Shown piece by piece: positions 1-11,518 of a stretch of 64,000 nucleotides of DNA. The position numbers were made by a program, and so were the translations under genes. The notes beneath the pieces are model-generated. The model was not told the DNA's origin. It saw only the letters and a list, made by a program, of their open reading frames with translations, and did not search any database. How positions within the stretch are numbered: the stretch's first letter is position 1; every line of letters begins with the position of its first letter. Origin of the DNA: Chlorophyllum brunneum (taxonomy: Eukaryota > Basidiomycota > Agaricomycetes > Agaricales > Agaricaceae); NCBI GenBank assembly GCA_963576785.1, contig OY756149.1, positions 744,001-808,000 of the forward strand. Direction: 5' to 3'.

Positions 1-851
1 CAAGTCTACCATTAATTGGAGACTACCAGGCAGTTTTGGCTGTCCATGTTTATAGGGGAACGTGTTTGCTTTGTGCATTGTGTCACCCAGCTGGCAAAGT
101 TACAGTCCCAGATGCTGAACTTTTTGCCATTTGTATGGCTTTGGGAACTGCTGCGGCAGTTTCTGAGGCTGTACATATCATGGTCTTTACAGACTTGATT
201 GGTTCTGCCAAGCAAGCTCTTGACCTGTCCATACATTCTGGCCAGGGACATTCCCTGGCTGTTTGTTGTCTCTTGTTGGGGTGGTTCAGGGATTGTCCTG
301 ACCATTCTCTCACTTTCTGGTCCATTCTGTTGTCGGCAAAATGGTCCATTCATCAGGGGGTACATTCATTTGCCACCAATCTCCAAGTCACTGCTGGACA
401 AAGTCCAGTGACATCTATCAACTCACTGCATAAAATCAACATAGTAACTGTTCAGAAGGTCTGGAAAGTCTCTTTCCAGGACTCCTTATATTGTGGTTCA
501 AAGTTCCTTGCTCTCAAGGATAGCAAGAACAAAGTTCAACAGCCAACGTACCTCCATAGGGGGTCTTGGCTTCCTTCCTTTCCTTCTCAGTCCATTGCAA
601 TGAGAGTAAACTGTGCCATTCTCAGGCATGCACCAACCAGTGAGTACCACTCCCAGTTCCATCCCTTAGAGCCAATTGGCTGCAAGTGTAGGGCCCCTTT
701 GGAGACCTGCACTCATATCTTGTGCTCTTGTCCTTTGTACAAGAGACATCATGGCCTGCCAGTCTCTATTGACCAGCTAGTATCTTTCCTTAAGCACAAT
801 CCTTCAGCATTTGCATTTAAGTCCAACACACTGCTTGCAGGAGTTGGATAA
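1..851 (+). pseudogene. LINE-A ORF2 C-terminus (RNase H and C-terminal Cys/His motif), Tad1-like LINE
   Basis: This is the last ~280 codons of a Tad1-clade LINE ORF2, entering the window already 5' truncated. The RNase H core is recognisable by DAELFAI (catalytic Glu) and by FTDLIGSA, where other copies have FTDSIGSA or FMDSIGSA. The C-terminus carries the Cys/His cluster CKCRAPLETCTHILCSCP and ends LLAGVG with TAA at 849-851. RNase H in such elements degrades the RNA strand of the cDNA hybrid. The 70 bp after the stop are the start of the LINE-A 3' UTR, cut off at 921 by the copia LTR. The frame is open but the copy is a fragment and cannot act alone. Confidence 0.88.
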
Positions 852-921
852 CATGACATGGCCCCTGCTAGCTCCCCATGTCTCCAACATGTGTAGGAGT
901 TAATTGCAAATTGATGCATAC

Positions 922-1492
922 TGTTGAAGTTTCGGACATATTCTAGAAATAAACTATGAAGTCATTATGATAATAATAGACTGATCCGTTACTTTCCAGT
1001 AACTTCATTCCATAGTAACTTCCTATGAGTTGCTCTGCATATGATAAGAGTCATAAGTACTTGATAGATTATTCTACATAGTACCAATGACTAGATACTA
1101 AGTTCCGCAGTACTCCACAGGCACTACGCTGCAGTTAAAAGGAGTCATAAGGAACAATCCATGCAATGCTAGTATTTTATGTAGTATGACTCGTCTATGT
1201 TACAATATGTATATAAACCCCATGTAGCAGACCTAGTTCTGCATCTTGTTCAATCAAACAACTTCTTCATCATTGCCTATCTCTTTGAGTACAACATCTC
1301 CATCGATTTAATCGACTTTGACCTCTACTCCTCTGACATTAACTGCTTCATCAATAATATCTGTCTATCCAAATTACCTTTCTACAGGTATCAGATAGAA
1401 GTTTATTATCTTGGTGAGTAGACCCTACGTTCTCTCCCACTGCGTTTACTGCTGCCCCCAGCAAACAACTCGTTACGGTCGTTTCCTCAACA
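922..1492 (+). repeat. 5' LTR of the copia element
   Basis: The repeat starts TGTTGAAGTT and ends TTTCCTCAACA. It matches 7693-8263 and 30198-30761, differing mostly by transitions. A TATA box (TATATAA, 1210-1216) sits inside and is the likely core promoter. A 74-codon open frame (1197-1421) runs through the TATA box and is not taken as a gene. Confidence 0.95.
1210..1216 (+). promoter_or_regulatory. TATA box of the copia LTR
   Basis: TATATAA lies 283 bp before the LTR end. The same box is in the 3' LTR at 7981-7987 and in the solo LTR near 30479. Transcription would start about 30 bp downstream. Confidence 0.6.
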
Positions 1493-1507
1493 GGTTATGG
1501 GCCCCAG
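1493..1507 (+). promoter_or_regulatory. Primer-binding site matching the anticodon arm of initiator tRNA-Met
   Basis: Directly after the LTR the sequence reads GGTTATGGGCCCCAG. Its first 12 bases are complementary to the anticodon loop and stem of eukaryotic initiator tRNA-Met (GGGCCCAUAACC, anticodon CAU). Drosophila copia and yeast Ty5 are known to prime from a cleaved 5' half of this tRNA. Use of a half tRNA here is inferred from position and match. Confidence 0.75.
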
Positions 1508-1652
1508 TAGCCTTACCGATGGTTAAACCATTATCATCCCCTCTAACTGAGATAGGATGATAGGGCTTTACCTGACAAAGTTATCCTTGCATTTGATCAT
1601 TGCTGATATGAGAAATTTTCTTCTAGAAAGAAATACACTCGACAAAAATATT

Positions 1653-3941
1653 ATGTCTACAAATAATATCATTGCTGGTTTACCTAAGCTCAATGGGCCT
1701 AAGAACTATGCGTTCTGGTCTAGAAGGCTTCAGGATGCCCTAACCCTCATTTCTGTCACTGGTTCTGACTAGTCCAGATGGACTGTGACAAACCAGGATC
1801 TCTCTCCTGCCAATCCTACCGCTTTAACGGAGGAAGATAGAAGGAGAGAACAATTGAGAGGTCAGGCATTGGCTGTTATTAATGGCACCTTACCTGATTC
1901 CCTGTTACTCCATGGGCATGATGCTCCTGGATTCCTCTGGGATGACTTGAAAACCCGCTTTGGGACACCTTCTCCTGCCGCGGTGTATTCAATTCTCCAA
2001 AGAATGCTGCGAAAGCACATTTCAGGGAATCAAGATCCAGCAATGGATCTAGCTGAATTGAGAACAATGGCTTCTCAATTAGAAACAGCTAAAGTAAGGT
2101 TGCCAGAAGTTCTTGGCGCAATGATTGCTTTGAATGCATTACCACCTGATTGGAATGCAGTGGCACAAACAACATTGGCGGATAATCACGATGTTGTAGA
2201 TATGACCTGGGAGGTAGTTCAGCAGGCTATAAATGCTGAATGGTCAAGACATGAAGGATCCAGACCCTCCATGTCTAACTAGCAAGCATCTTTCACCGCT
2301 ACCGCTAACTACCAAGCTTGCCCTCAGGGCAACTTCCCCAGGACTCGCCCTGGACCACCCTGGAACCACTTCCACCCTGGAGGCAATACCAGGGCCCAGC
2401 CTGCGAGAGGACCTCGCCACCCTGCCAATCCAAGTGGGCAGCCCCCTCAGTCTTCTCCTCCTACTCCTACCTGGATTAACGTCCAGAAGAAGAAGAAGAA
2501 GCCCAAGAAGCGCCAGAGTAAACCTCAGGCCCACATGGCGGGCTTTGCCGCTGCCACGGAACCAGTGGTCCATCGTTTCACTGGTCTGGAGATGACCCCC
2601 TTCGACCTGATGAGGCGTATGGACATGCCTCGACCCGTTCCCACTCCCGCTCCTCCAACCACTTGTGTACTAGTGAGTAAGAGACCAAAACTGCTTACTT
2701 GGGTTAATCCCAAGAAGGTCCAGCAGGCACAAGAGAATGCTCATGCTGAGCTCGAAAAGAAGGTGTGTGCTGAAGCATGAAACTTATGTTTTACTGCTCT
2801 TCTAGAGAACTCACTGTGGATCCAACAGGTGATCACCTGGCACAACTGCGTCACTGGTCCTTCACCAATGCAAATGGCGAAGAAATGTGCCCTCAATTGT
2901 TATGATCGATGGATGCACGAGGTTTCTCATCCCCGCACCCAACAAGGACGATCGGTAACACCTCCCGGTGCACCTTCTGTTCCTTCTGGTCACCCCCCAG
3001 GTTGTACCTGTGAGGGACACACGAGGGTGAGTAAATGGTTCCTAAAGCATAGTAACCCTGATATTAATGCGACTCGTGTCTGCTTTTCTTTTCTTTTACC
3101 TCTTGGTTCGCCATACACCTTATTGGTTTCTCCCAAATTTGGGACAAAAATTAATTTGGCTATGCACCATGTAGTAAAGATCCCAAGTATGGACTCCGTC
3201 ACCCGGGGCAACTCGCTTGAACCTGGAGAGGTTCAGCCATTCTACCTTCCTCCTTAGGAGGAAATAGTAGCTCCAGCTGTTAGGACCTATGACAAGGAGT
3301 TCCCTCCTCTTCCTCAGGCCTCCCCTCTGACAGAGCGATTCCAGAGTAAGAGATACTCTCTTACTCAGAAGAACAAGACCACTTATCGGCAACCTGCCAC
3401 ACTTACAGTGTTGGTAGACGAAGCCTTCAAGCAGCTTGAGAGTGAGAAGGAGGTTGACAACCTCATGGCGCCAGCTCAGGATGTTGCCTATGACATCTGC
3501 GACCCCAGGAACCCTGCAAACGTCACAGGACCCTCTTCTGGGCCTCTCCCGAAGTCTCCTAAGTCCGAACCATTTGCTTCAGCACCTCAATCTGAGGTGT
3601 CTCTCGGACTTTTGTCGACCGACTATGGGAGCGACTTTAAGAAGAAGGGAGGAGCTGGGTACGTGATCAATTTGATCTCAGATACTCTTACTAACCCTGA
3701 TACACAGTCCTGTCACCAATATGCCAACCGGCTATCTTCACAAGAAGAAGGGCAAGGGCAAGGGGAAAGGACGTCGGGGGCCAGGCATGTAATTATGCTA
3801 TCGGGATCTTTAGGATCCCAAAATAATATTGTTATGAGCGAATGGATAAATAAGAAGTGTTTTAACACTTCTCAACTTTTTTGTTACTCCACGCACATGC
3901 CCAATCAGTTTTTAAGAGTACCGGATCAAATTAGATCTTGA
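1653..3941 (+). pseudogene. gag: copia gag and gag-protease linker
   Basis: The frame starts at the ATG at 1653. The N-terminus GLPKLNGPKNYAFW followed by SRRLQDAL resembles the copia gag start (LNG-NY--W). The body at 1785-2280 (WDDLKTRFGTPSPAAVYSIL, with DWNAVAQTTL further on) fits the UBN2-type gag domain. A proline-rich stretch and a lysine-rich run (KKKKKPKKRQSK, near 2490) follow. I see no CCHC zinc knuckle. Stops interrupt the frame at 1770 (TAG), 2280 (TAG), 2778 (TGA), 3255 (TAG) and 3939 (TGA). The part from 2830 to 3940 has no motif I recognise and is assigned to the polyprotein only by frame and position. Confidence 0.8.
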
Positions 3942-4235
3942 TTGCTAAGCAATGATCAAATCATAACGCCACTAGAAGAATATAGTGACATATGGTTATT
4001 AGACTCAGGGGCATCATGTCATTATACCCCTTATGCAGAAGACTTCATCAACTTCGAAGAACTCAAAGTTTCGATCCCAATTAAGACTGTAGGAGCACAA
4101 AGCCCCTACCTTAATGTGGTTGGTCTTGGCGCAGTTATGCTTAAGCATAGAGTCTATAATGGAAAGACTGACAGCGTTCAACCAATGCAGATATTAATAT
4201 ATCCAGTCTTTCTTCTAAAAGGAACCTCTGAATGA
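3942..4235 (+). pseudogene. pol: copia aspartic protease
   Basis: The line WLLDSGASCHYTP carries the D-S-G-A catalytic signature of the copia protease, which cleaves the Gag-Pol polyprotein. The frame continues from gag without a shift. The TGA at 4233-4235 lies just before LMSVGQL, a motif normally continuous with this domain (NLLSVGQL in relatives), so the stop is most simply an Arg CGA codon changed to TGA. Confidence 0.88.
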
Positions 4236-4238
4236 CTA

Positions 4239-5804
4239 ATGTCAGTGGGACAGTTATGCCAGGATGGCAAAACTGTTAGAACAGATGCCAATGAATCAGT
4301 AGTTGTTGATAGCGAAGGAAATGCTATTCTTCAAGCATATCCTTCAGCAAGTCGTAACACTACTTTACATTTTGTTAATACCAAAATTGTACATTCGGAA
4401 CAAGCAGCTATGACTGCGGATCCAATCATTGGCTACAAAGTTGTACATGCAAGATTAGGACATCCCTCTAATTGTATCCTCAATCATTTTGAGAAAAATA
4501 CAATTGGGTTTACTCCAGTGTGGATTCCCGAGAAAAAACCAGTCTGTGACAGTTGTGCCAAGGGAAAGATGCACCAGAAACCCTTTAGAGAGAACTCTAC
4601 ATGTGCAAAGTGTCCATTCGAAAGAATTCACTCGGATTTAGTTGAACTTCCGATTCTTTCTTACCATAAATTTAAATGGGTCATGACCATAATGGATGAC
4701 TTTTCCTCTCATGGATGGATTCGCTTCCTCCATAAGAAATCAGAAGCAGCAGAAGAAATGAAAAATTTCATTGCCCTAATTCAGACTCAATACGAGACTA
4801 AATTAAAATATCTCTGTACTGATAGAGGAGGAGAGTATGCAACTGACGAGTTGCAATCTCATTTGCGCTCATTAGGGATTATACATGAGACCAGCGCACT
4901 GCACATACACCAACAAAATGGTCGAGTGGAATGCTTGAACCGAACTCTAATGGATAAAGCAGAAGCCATGAGGCATTATGCTTGCATTCCTGATGGTTGG
5001 TGGGAGTTTTCTATAGATCATGCGATACATATCTATAATAAAACACCAGTATCACGGCTCATGTGGAAAACACCTTATGAAGTGTTGAATCAGAAGATTC
5101 CAGACATCTCCAAAGAGAGAGTCTTTGGCTGCGGTGCTTATGTCTTTCTCCCAAAAGAGATAAGAGACAATAAACTGACAGTGAAGTCAGAACTCATGAT
5201 TTTCCTTGGTTGGACATCAGATAAGAAAAACTATCATTTCATGAGGCACCTAAATGGAAATGTAATCTATACATCTCCAACAGCCGTATTCAGCGAAGAA
5301 CACTTCCCTAAATGTGTTGGGAAGAAGCAAGAAGAACAGATGAACCAACCATCATCTTCTACTTCTCGAAGCACACCTTTGGAAGTTATTGTCTTCCATG
5401 CTCCAGATCCATCTACTGGTTTACCTATTGATAGACCACCAAATCCTATACTCCGAACTTCACCCGAAAGTTCTCTGGAAGACAGGACTTATAGATCTGT
5501 TCATGGACACATTCCAACTCCTTTCCCTGAACCTAAAAAGAATAAAGGAAAGGGAAAAGCACCGAATATCAATACCAATGTTCAGAAGGAGTGGAATAGT
5601 ATTGTGCAAAACATTCTCTTTCCACCAAGAGAAGCACAAACACCAGAAGATGATGACAGTGATGGATTATCATATGCTGATCCACCTAATCACCCAGAAG
5701 GTCCGAACCATCCGCCTTCTCAAAGAGATGATCCAGATGTACAACCATTCATACCCTATACTCCTGTCGAAGATGATCGGGATGCTGGTCCTTCTGTACC
5801 ATGA
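4239..5804 (+). pseudogene. pol: copia integrase
   Basis: An open stretch of 521 codons. The N-terminal zinc-binding part is present (HARLGH and CDSCAKGKMH, near 4447-4575). The catalytic core has HSDLVEL (first Asp), CTDRGGEY (second Asp) and NGRVECLNRT (Glu), giving an intact D,D,E triad. The core inserts the cDNA into the genome. The C-terminal region from about 5340 is Pro/Ser/Asp-rich with a lysine patch (KKNKGKGK), as in other copia integrases. A TGA at 5802-5804 ends the stretch. Recognisable linker sequence (RPQRTRKVPEHPGNFYG) continues in the same frame past it, so this stop is also a mutation. Confidence 0.93.
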
Positions 5805-7657
5805 GGTCACTCGGATCAAATACCGGTTCCTGAAATACATCAGAGACCGCAAAGAACCAGAAAAGTACCTGAACATCCAGGAAACTTCTATGGTTCTACA
5901 TCCGACCAAAATACTCCAGGACTATGAGATGTTCCAACCTCCTAAGTCGAAGTTAACAAGTTCTACAAGTAGACTTGTTAGACAAATTCGATCAGAGACT
6001 TCCAAACCTGGAATAATTGATAGGCATTCTCAGTATGAAGCTTCTACATTAGAAGACTTATGCAGAGAAGGAGGAGTAGGGATGATCAATTATCTGTGCG
6101 CTCAAAAAGTCAAATCACCATTAGTTCCTATTTCTTTCAAGGATCTAAATCGACTACCATCAGAAAAGAAATCTAAATAGTGGAAAGCATGCTTAGAAGA
6201 GTTAAATTCACTCAAAGAAAGACATGTTTATGACTTAGCTAAACTTTCACCTGGAAGAAAAGCTGTCAAAAATAGATGGGTCTTTACACCCAAATCAGAC
6301 AGTCGATACTGTGCTCGGCTAGTAGCAAAAGGATTCTCAGATAGAGGGAATCAATTATAATGAACTATTTTCAACAGTAGTCTGTTATGAGACAGCACAA
6401 CTCATATTTGCAGTTACTACCCTCAACAATTGGGAGATGCTCAGTTTAGATGTTAAAACTGCTTATCTCTACAGAAAACTGGATAAAGAACTCTATATGG
6501 AGCTTCCAGAAGGTTTCAATACAGGTCGTGGTAATTTGGTTTGGAAATTAAACTGAGCCATTTATGGACTAAAGCAATCTGGACAACAATGGTGGAAGGA
6601 ATTGACTAAGTCAATGACCGACCTAGGATTTGTCCGATCCAAACTAGATGCTGGAGTCTATTATTACTATGACTCTGAAACCAAAGAGCTTATTATAGCT
6701 CTGGTCTATGTAGATGACTCAATGTTCGTCGGAATTAGAGGCTCTAGACTTCTACATGAGAAACGAGCACTCTTTATGAAGAAATGGGAATGCCAAGACC
6801 TTGGTCCAACCAAAGAGTTTCTTGGCATGAAAATTTCGCAAAATCCTATAAACCGATCAATCACCCTAGACCAAATGGATTATCTAGGAAAAGTACTTGA
6901 TCAATTTAAAGTAATTGGAAAAGAAGAAATCCCATTACCAAATGGATTTATCTTCGAATCCAATACAGGAAAAGCGACACCTGACTTCATAAAGAGGTAT
7001 CAACAGTTAGTAGGATCAGTTATGTATCTGATGATAGGCAGTTGGTCCGACATAGCTTTTGCCACTGTCAAATTATCACAATATATGACCAACCCTACTA
7101 AAGTACATTATAATGCAGGTCTACATTTGCTAAAGTATCTTAATGCTACTCGCAAATATAGAATTACCTATAATGGAAGTTCTATGCAAGGCCTTAATGC
7201 TTTTTCTGACTCTGATTGGGCTGGTGATCCAATTAGTCGTAAATCTGTAACTGGATATTTCTGTCTATTAGCCAGTGGAGCTATCGCTTGGTTAAGTAGG
7301 AAACAGAAAACTGTTGCATTATCTTCCACTGAAGCTGAGTATATGGCTTTGTCAGATTGCAGTTGACAACTTGTTTGGACTGTCAATTTGTTAGAAGAAA
7401 TTGGTATCCAATCATTAGCCACTTATCTCTTCGGTGATAATGAGGGTTCAATATTTTGGGCCAAGAATCCAGTAACAGAAAAATGATCAAAACACGTCGA
7501 TGTCAAATACCATTACATTCATGATTTGGTAAAAGACGGAAAGATTGAAATATTCTCTGTGAAAGGTACTGAAAATCCTGCCGATATTCTCACAAAGAAT
7601 TTAGACAAAATTAAATTCAATCTATTCCGACCTCACCTTGGCTTGACGTTTGAGTGA
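5805..7657 (+). pseudogene. pol: copia reverse transcriptase and RNase H
   Basis: After a frame change near 5880-5930 the RT begins around 6100 (KSPLVPISFKDL, then WKACLEELNSLK). It is broken by a TAG at 6178 and shifts frame again near 6340 (VAKGFS to INYNELFS). The polymerase block ALVYVDDSMF is intact, with YVDD at 6707-6718. RNase H follows with DSDWAGDPISRKSVTGY and SSTEAEYMAL. TGA stops at 6554, 7364 and 7484 stand where relatives have Arg (before AIYGLKQ, after SDCS, before SKHVDVKYH), and all three fit CGA to TGA. The frame ends at 7657, 35 bp before the 3' LTR. Confidence 0.92.
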
Positions 7658-7682
7658 TTAAAAACTCTATATCAATACAGAG

Positions 7683-7692
7683 CAAGGAGGAG
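7683..7692 (+). promoter_or_regulatory. Polypurine tract of copia
   Basis: CAAGGAGGAG immediately before the 3' LTR is purine-rich and in the place where plus-strand synthesis is primed. Confidence 0.65.
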
Positions 7693-8263
7693 TGTTGAAG
7701 TTTTGGACATATTCTAGAAATAGACTATGAAGTCATTATGATAATAATAGACTGATCCGTTACTTTCCAGTAACTTCATTCTGTAGTAACTTCCTATGAG
7801 TTGCTCTGTATACGATGAGAGTCATAAGTACTTGATAGATTATTCTACATAGTACCAATGACTAGATACTATGTTCTGCAGTACTCCACAGGCACTATGC
7901 CGCAGTTAAAAGGAGTCATAAGGAACAATCCATGCAATGCTAGTATTTTATGTAGTATGACTCACCTATGTTACAATATGTATATAAGCCCCATGTAGCA
8001 GACCTAGTTCTGCATCTTGTTCAGTCAAACAACTTCTTCATCATTGCCTATTTCTTTGAGTACAACACCTCCATCGATCTAATCAATTTTGACCTCTACT
8101 CCTCTGACGTTAACCACTTCATCAATAATATCTGTCTATCCAAATTACCTTTCTACAGGTATCAGATAGAAGCTTATTATCTTGGTGAGTAGACTCTACG
8201 TTCTCTCCCACTGCGTTTACTGCTGCCCCCAGTAAACAACTCATTACGGTCGTTTCCTCAACA
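7693..8263 (+). repeat. 3' LTR of the copia element
   Basis: Same length (571 bp) and ends as the 5' LTR, with scattered differences that are largely C/T and A/G transitions. It joins a reversed LINE-B ORF1 at 8264 with no target duplication matching the left end. Confidence 0.95.
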
Positions 8264-9147
8264 CTGGAGTCTTCTCTGGGTCCATAAGATCGTCCTCCTT
8301 CTGCACAGGAGGCCTGCACTGGGGGGGGCCAAGGGTGGAAGGTCCTGGTACCCTTGGGGGGTAACCAGGGGCCTGAAAGTCACCACTGGGGGAGCAGGAA
8401 ATGCCAAAGTGATTGAGTCCCTCAGAGAGAGAGAGTCACTCACCTCTGTATATGTTTTATGCCACATGGGGGAGGAGACAACTGTCTGGACTATCTTGGA
8501 TAGCCTAGAGGCGACAGGACAGAAGGACAGAGCATCCTTCTGGGGAATGAGATGCACTGTCTTCATAAAGTCGGCAACAATCTTGAGCAGCCATTAGATT
8601 GCATTAGCATCCTCTCTGGCACTAATATTAATGCCCATAATAGAGAGGGGGGTGGTGGTAGGCTCCTCCTGGTTGTCCTGTTCTATGTCCTCCAGGGAGG
8701 CAGGGGGTGGAGAAGACAGAGGGAGGAACAAAGCTCTGGCTTCCACACCAGGAGCTGGGAGAGGTCAAGAGGAGGTTGGGGACCCATGTAGTGATGGAGT
8801 GTGTCCCCTCTGCTGAAGGGGAACTGTGGGGGCATAGGTATCTCTGGCACTGCTGCCGTAGGGGGGGATACCTAGAGAGTAAGGACCTAAGGTAGACCTG
8901 GGGAGCTGGTGAGTGGTTTGGCTGCCAGCTGGTAGGATGGCAGCTACTATCTCATTGTCTTCTGCGGAGACCAAGTGATGGGTGCTTGTCCTCCTCCTTG
9001 AACTGTAGGGAGGCATGGGGGCTAGGGGCCCATACAGAAGTCTGCACTTAGAGCACTCACTGTCTGGGATGTAGAAGACGTTGAGAGTATCGACAAAGGG
9101 GTGATCACATGATTGACAGGTGGGAGTTCTGGGAAAAAAAGTGATGA
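8264..9147 (-). pseudogene. LINE-B ORF1 N-terminal part and 5' leader, reversed
   Basis: Read on the minus strand this is the start of the LINE-B ORF1. A likely start ATG at 9016 gives MPPYSSRRRTSTHHLVSAED, followed by a Pro-rich low-complexity region, then SDSLSLRDSITLAFPAPPVV, which also occurs in the longer LINE-B copy at 51.9-52.1 kb. The reading is broken by frameshifts. The ~130 bp upstream (9017-9147) hold no ORF and are probably 5' UTR. The copy is cut at 8264 by the copia LTR. ORF1 proteins of this clade bind the element RNA through C-terminal zinc knuckles, which lie outside this fragment. Confidence 0.7.
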
Positions 9148-9420
9148 CTTGGCTTCAGGATGCCTACCATAGGTACCATTCTGAGTGTATCTATGGGACT
9201 AGCCCCTGCTGCTGCTCCTCCTGCCCCTTATACTCCTCCAGTGCCAAAGGCTCAAGCTGTCTCCCAGCCCCCTCTGTCTGGGCCTCCCCCCCAGGACCCA
9301 GACATTCCAATGCCTGGTCCAGAGGGACCTTCAAGTGGTTGACACCCCACTGGGGTTGGACTATCTCCCCTTTTGGGCAAGAGTACCTACCAGTACAAGC
9401 CAGTGGCTCCTTGTGCCCCT
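9148..9420 (+). pseudogene. Extra partial copy of LINE-A ORF1
   Basis: The translation FRMPTIGTILSVSMGLAPAA, with QPPLSGPPPQDPDIPMPGPE further on, repeats the segment found again at about 10105-10390 (FRIPTIGTILSTSMGLAPAA). It is therefore a second ORF1 fragment, in the same orientation, upstream of the main LINE-A copy. From 9421 to 9555 I see no coding sequence. That stretch may be LINE-A leader. Confidence 0.6.
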
Positions 9421-9555
9421 TCTATTCTGCATTGCTTTTTTATCCAGTACTTCCACCAGTAAACAAGTGTAAACAAAGTTGTTCATTGTCTCAATCATTG
9501 TACTCACTTGCTCTAGTATCCTAGCCCCCTAGGAACACATCCGTGGCCATTCTAC

Positions 9556-11518
9556 ATGTCATTGCAACCCCCATTTGCAGGAGGACCAGATACCATGTCC
9601 CTGAGTCCCCTGACACCCTCAACACTATCTAGGCCTCCTCATCAGGACCCATCTGCTGTCTGCATGAATCTAGTTGTACTAGAGGACCCCTGGACATTCT
9701 CAAGACTCCCACTGGTAGGAGAGGTTTACGCACCCCTTTACACACCACCTTGCCATTGCCTGGGCCCACTGTGGAGGATTTTGACAGGTTTGGTAGGTTC
9801 AAATAAGATCCCATAACCCCCTTCCTAGGGCCCCAACCCCAGACACCTAGCCTTACGCCTTCCTCCTCCAGCTCCTTGTTCCTGTACTCCTGCCATCTTC
9901 TGAACACTGTCAAAAGTGTTGCAGGGAACCTCAAAGTGGCCTTGGACTCACTGGATCTCATCTCAACCTTCCTCAACAAGATGGTGGAGAATTTTGACTG
10001 GACTACCCTCCTGCCTAACTCAGTCTACCCCCTTGTGCAATCGATTATTCGACTGTGCAAGGCTATCAATGATAGTGGGTGGTCCACTGTCGAACTTGGC
10101 TTCAGAATACCTACCATAGGTACCATTCTGAGCACATCCATGGGACTGGCCCCTGCTGCTCCCACTGCTCCTCCTCCTACCCCTTGTACTCCTCCAGTAC
10201 CAAGGGCTCAAGCTGTCCCCCAGCCCCCCCTGGCTGGGCCTCCCCCCCAGGATCCAGATGTTCTGATGCCTGGTCCAGAGGGATCTTTGAGTGGTCCTCG
10301 CCCTGCTGGGGTTGGACTATCTCCTCTTTTGGGCAAGAGAATGTACCAGTACAAGCTGGTGGCTTCTCCTACCCCATCTACTCTGGCTACCAAGGCAGGG
10401 AACAAGAGAATGTTCTCTGTGGTGGCCAAGGAGTCTGTTTCCCATTTAAAAGGGAAGGAAAAGGCTACTACAGCATCAGGAACTGTTGTGTAGCTTGTAC
10501 AGATGTTCTCCTTGCTTCCTCTGGACAGGATCCTCACCATGGGCAAGCAGGCCTCTCCTCCCAAGTCCAAAGCCTCTAAGAAGAGGCCTAGGATGACCAC
10601 TGCTGGCCCCTCATGGCACCAGATAATCATTGACTTCAAGGCTACCCCCAAAGTCTCCTTGTTTCACCTCAAAGCCATGGTTAACCATGGATTTGTGGAC
10701 TCATGCCTCCATATTTAAGTAGAGTCTACCTCTGCCAAGTACAGAGGTTTTGCTCTGTGTACCAACGCTGTCCCCACTCCTGCTGACCTTGAGGTTGCCA
10801 GGACATGGATTTTGAAGGCTGTCTCTTAGGGAACCATTTTTATGGTTGGCCTTCCCCAGTTGAAGTCCTACCTCAAGGTCATTGACGTCCCATACTTTAG
10901 GATTGGCAAGACTTGCTGGTCCTCTTTCGAAATCAAGCAAATTATGAAGCACACTGTGTTTTCTGACTTGTTCACATTAACGGGGCCCCCCCATATCTTG
11001 AGGAACTCTGAGACATCTGATACCGCTATGGTCTACTTCAATATCCATGACTGTTAGAAGGGTCAGTAGGTGAACCTCCTCCTCCAGAAGTCACTTCATA
11101 TTGGTGGATATGCCTATCCTATCAGACCCTCTGCAACCTCTCTGGGGGTGTCTTTGTGTAAGTGTTGCTTCCATTGGGGTCACCCCATTCAATTCTGCAA
11201 GGTGCAGGCCTTGAAATGCCCAACCTGTGGTGGTCCTCATTGGGAGGAATACTACCAAACTCTCTGTGGGCACTACAAGGGTAACTCCAGTATGTAGCCC
11301 CCCATTCCTCCCACACTGGCGGATGAGCCCTGTCCTCATATGCTGCATTGTCTCAACTGTCAAGGTCTGCACCATATGACCTCGAAGAAATGCAAGTTTT
11401 TTGATGCTCAGTTTGAACCCGAGAAAATCAAGAAGTTCTATTGCAAGGTGAGTAATAACCATCTTTGACAGCAATCTCCTCTCACCAACCCTTGCACTTT
11501 ACAGCTTGCCAATGAATA
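9556..11518 (+). pseudogene. LINE-A ORF1 (Gag-like, three zinc knuckles)
   Basis: A degenerate but readable ORF1. A Pro-rich N-terminal half (9876-10490 open) is followed by a central domain (GPSWHQIIIDFKATPKVSLF, near 10600) and a C-terminal cluster of Cys/His knuckles: CKCCFHWGHPIQFCK in C-x2-C-x4-H-x4-C spacing, then CPTCGGPHWEEYYQTLC and CLNCQGLHHMTSKKCKFF. This architecture is typical of Tad1-clade ORF1 proteins, which package element RNA. Stops fall at about 10491, 10716, 10827, 11055, 11295 and 11466. ORF1 ends LANE with TAG at 11516-11518, overlapping the ORF2 ATG. Confidence 0.82.

Larger units (their letters stand above)
922..8263 (+). mobile_element. Ty1/copia LTR retrotransposon, full length but degenerate
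   Basis: Two 571-bp LTRs (922-1492 and 7693-8263) begin TGTTGA and end TCAACA and flank an internal region in the copia order gag, protease, integrase, RT, RNase H. Gag through integrase lie in one frame (codon starts divisible by 3), broken by stops at 1770, 2280, 2778, 3255, 3939, 4233 and 5802. Two frameshifts follow, at about 5880-5930 and at about 6340. The five bases flanking the LTRs differ (CATAC on the left, CTGGA on the right). The left flank is a LINE-A 3' UTR and the right flank a reversed LINE-B ORF1, so the two ends did not come from one simple insertion. The element is dead. Confidence 0.95.

Noticed and set aside
1197..1421. A 74-codon ORF inside the copia LTR, open in all three LTR copies (also 7968-8192 and 30466-30690).
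   Set aside because: It spans the TATA box, so most of it lies upstream of the expected transcript start, and the differences between copies change many amino acids. LTR similarity alone explains it.
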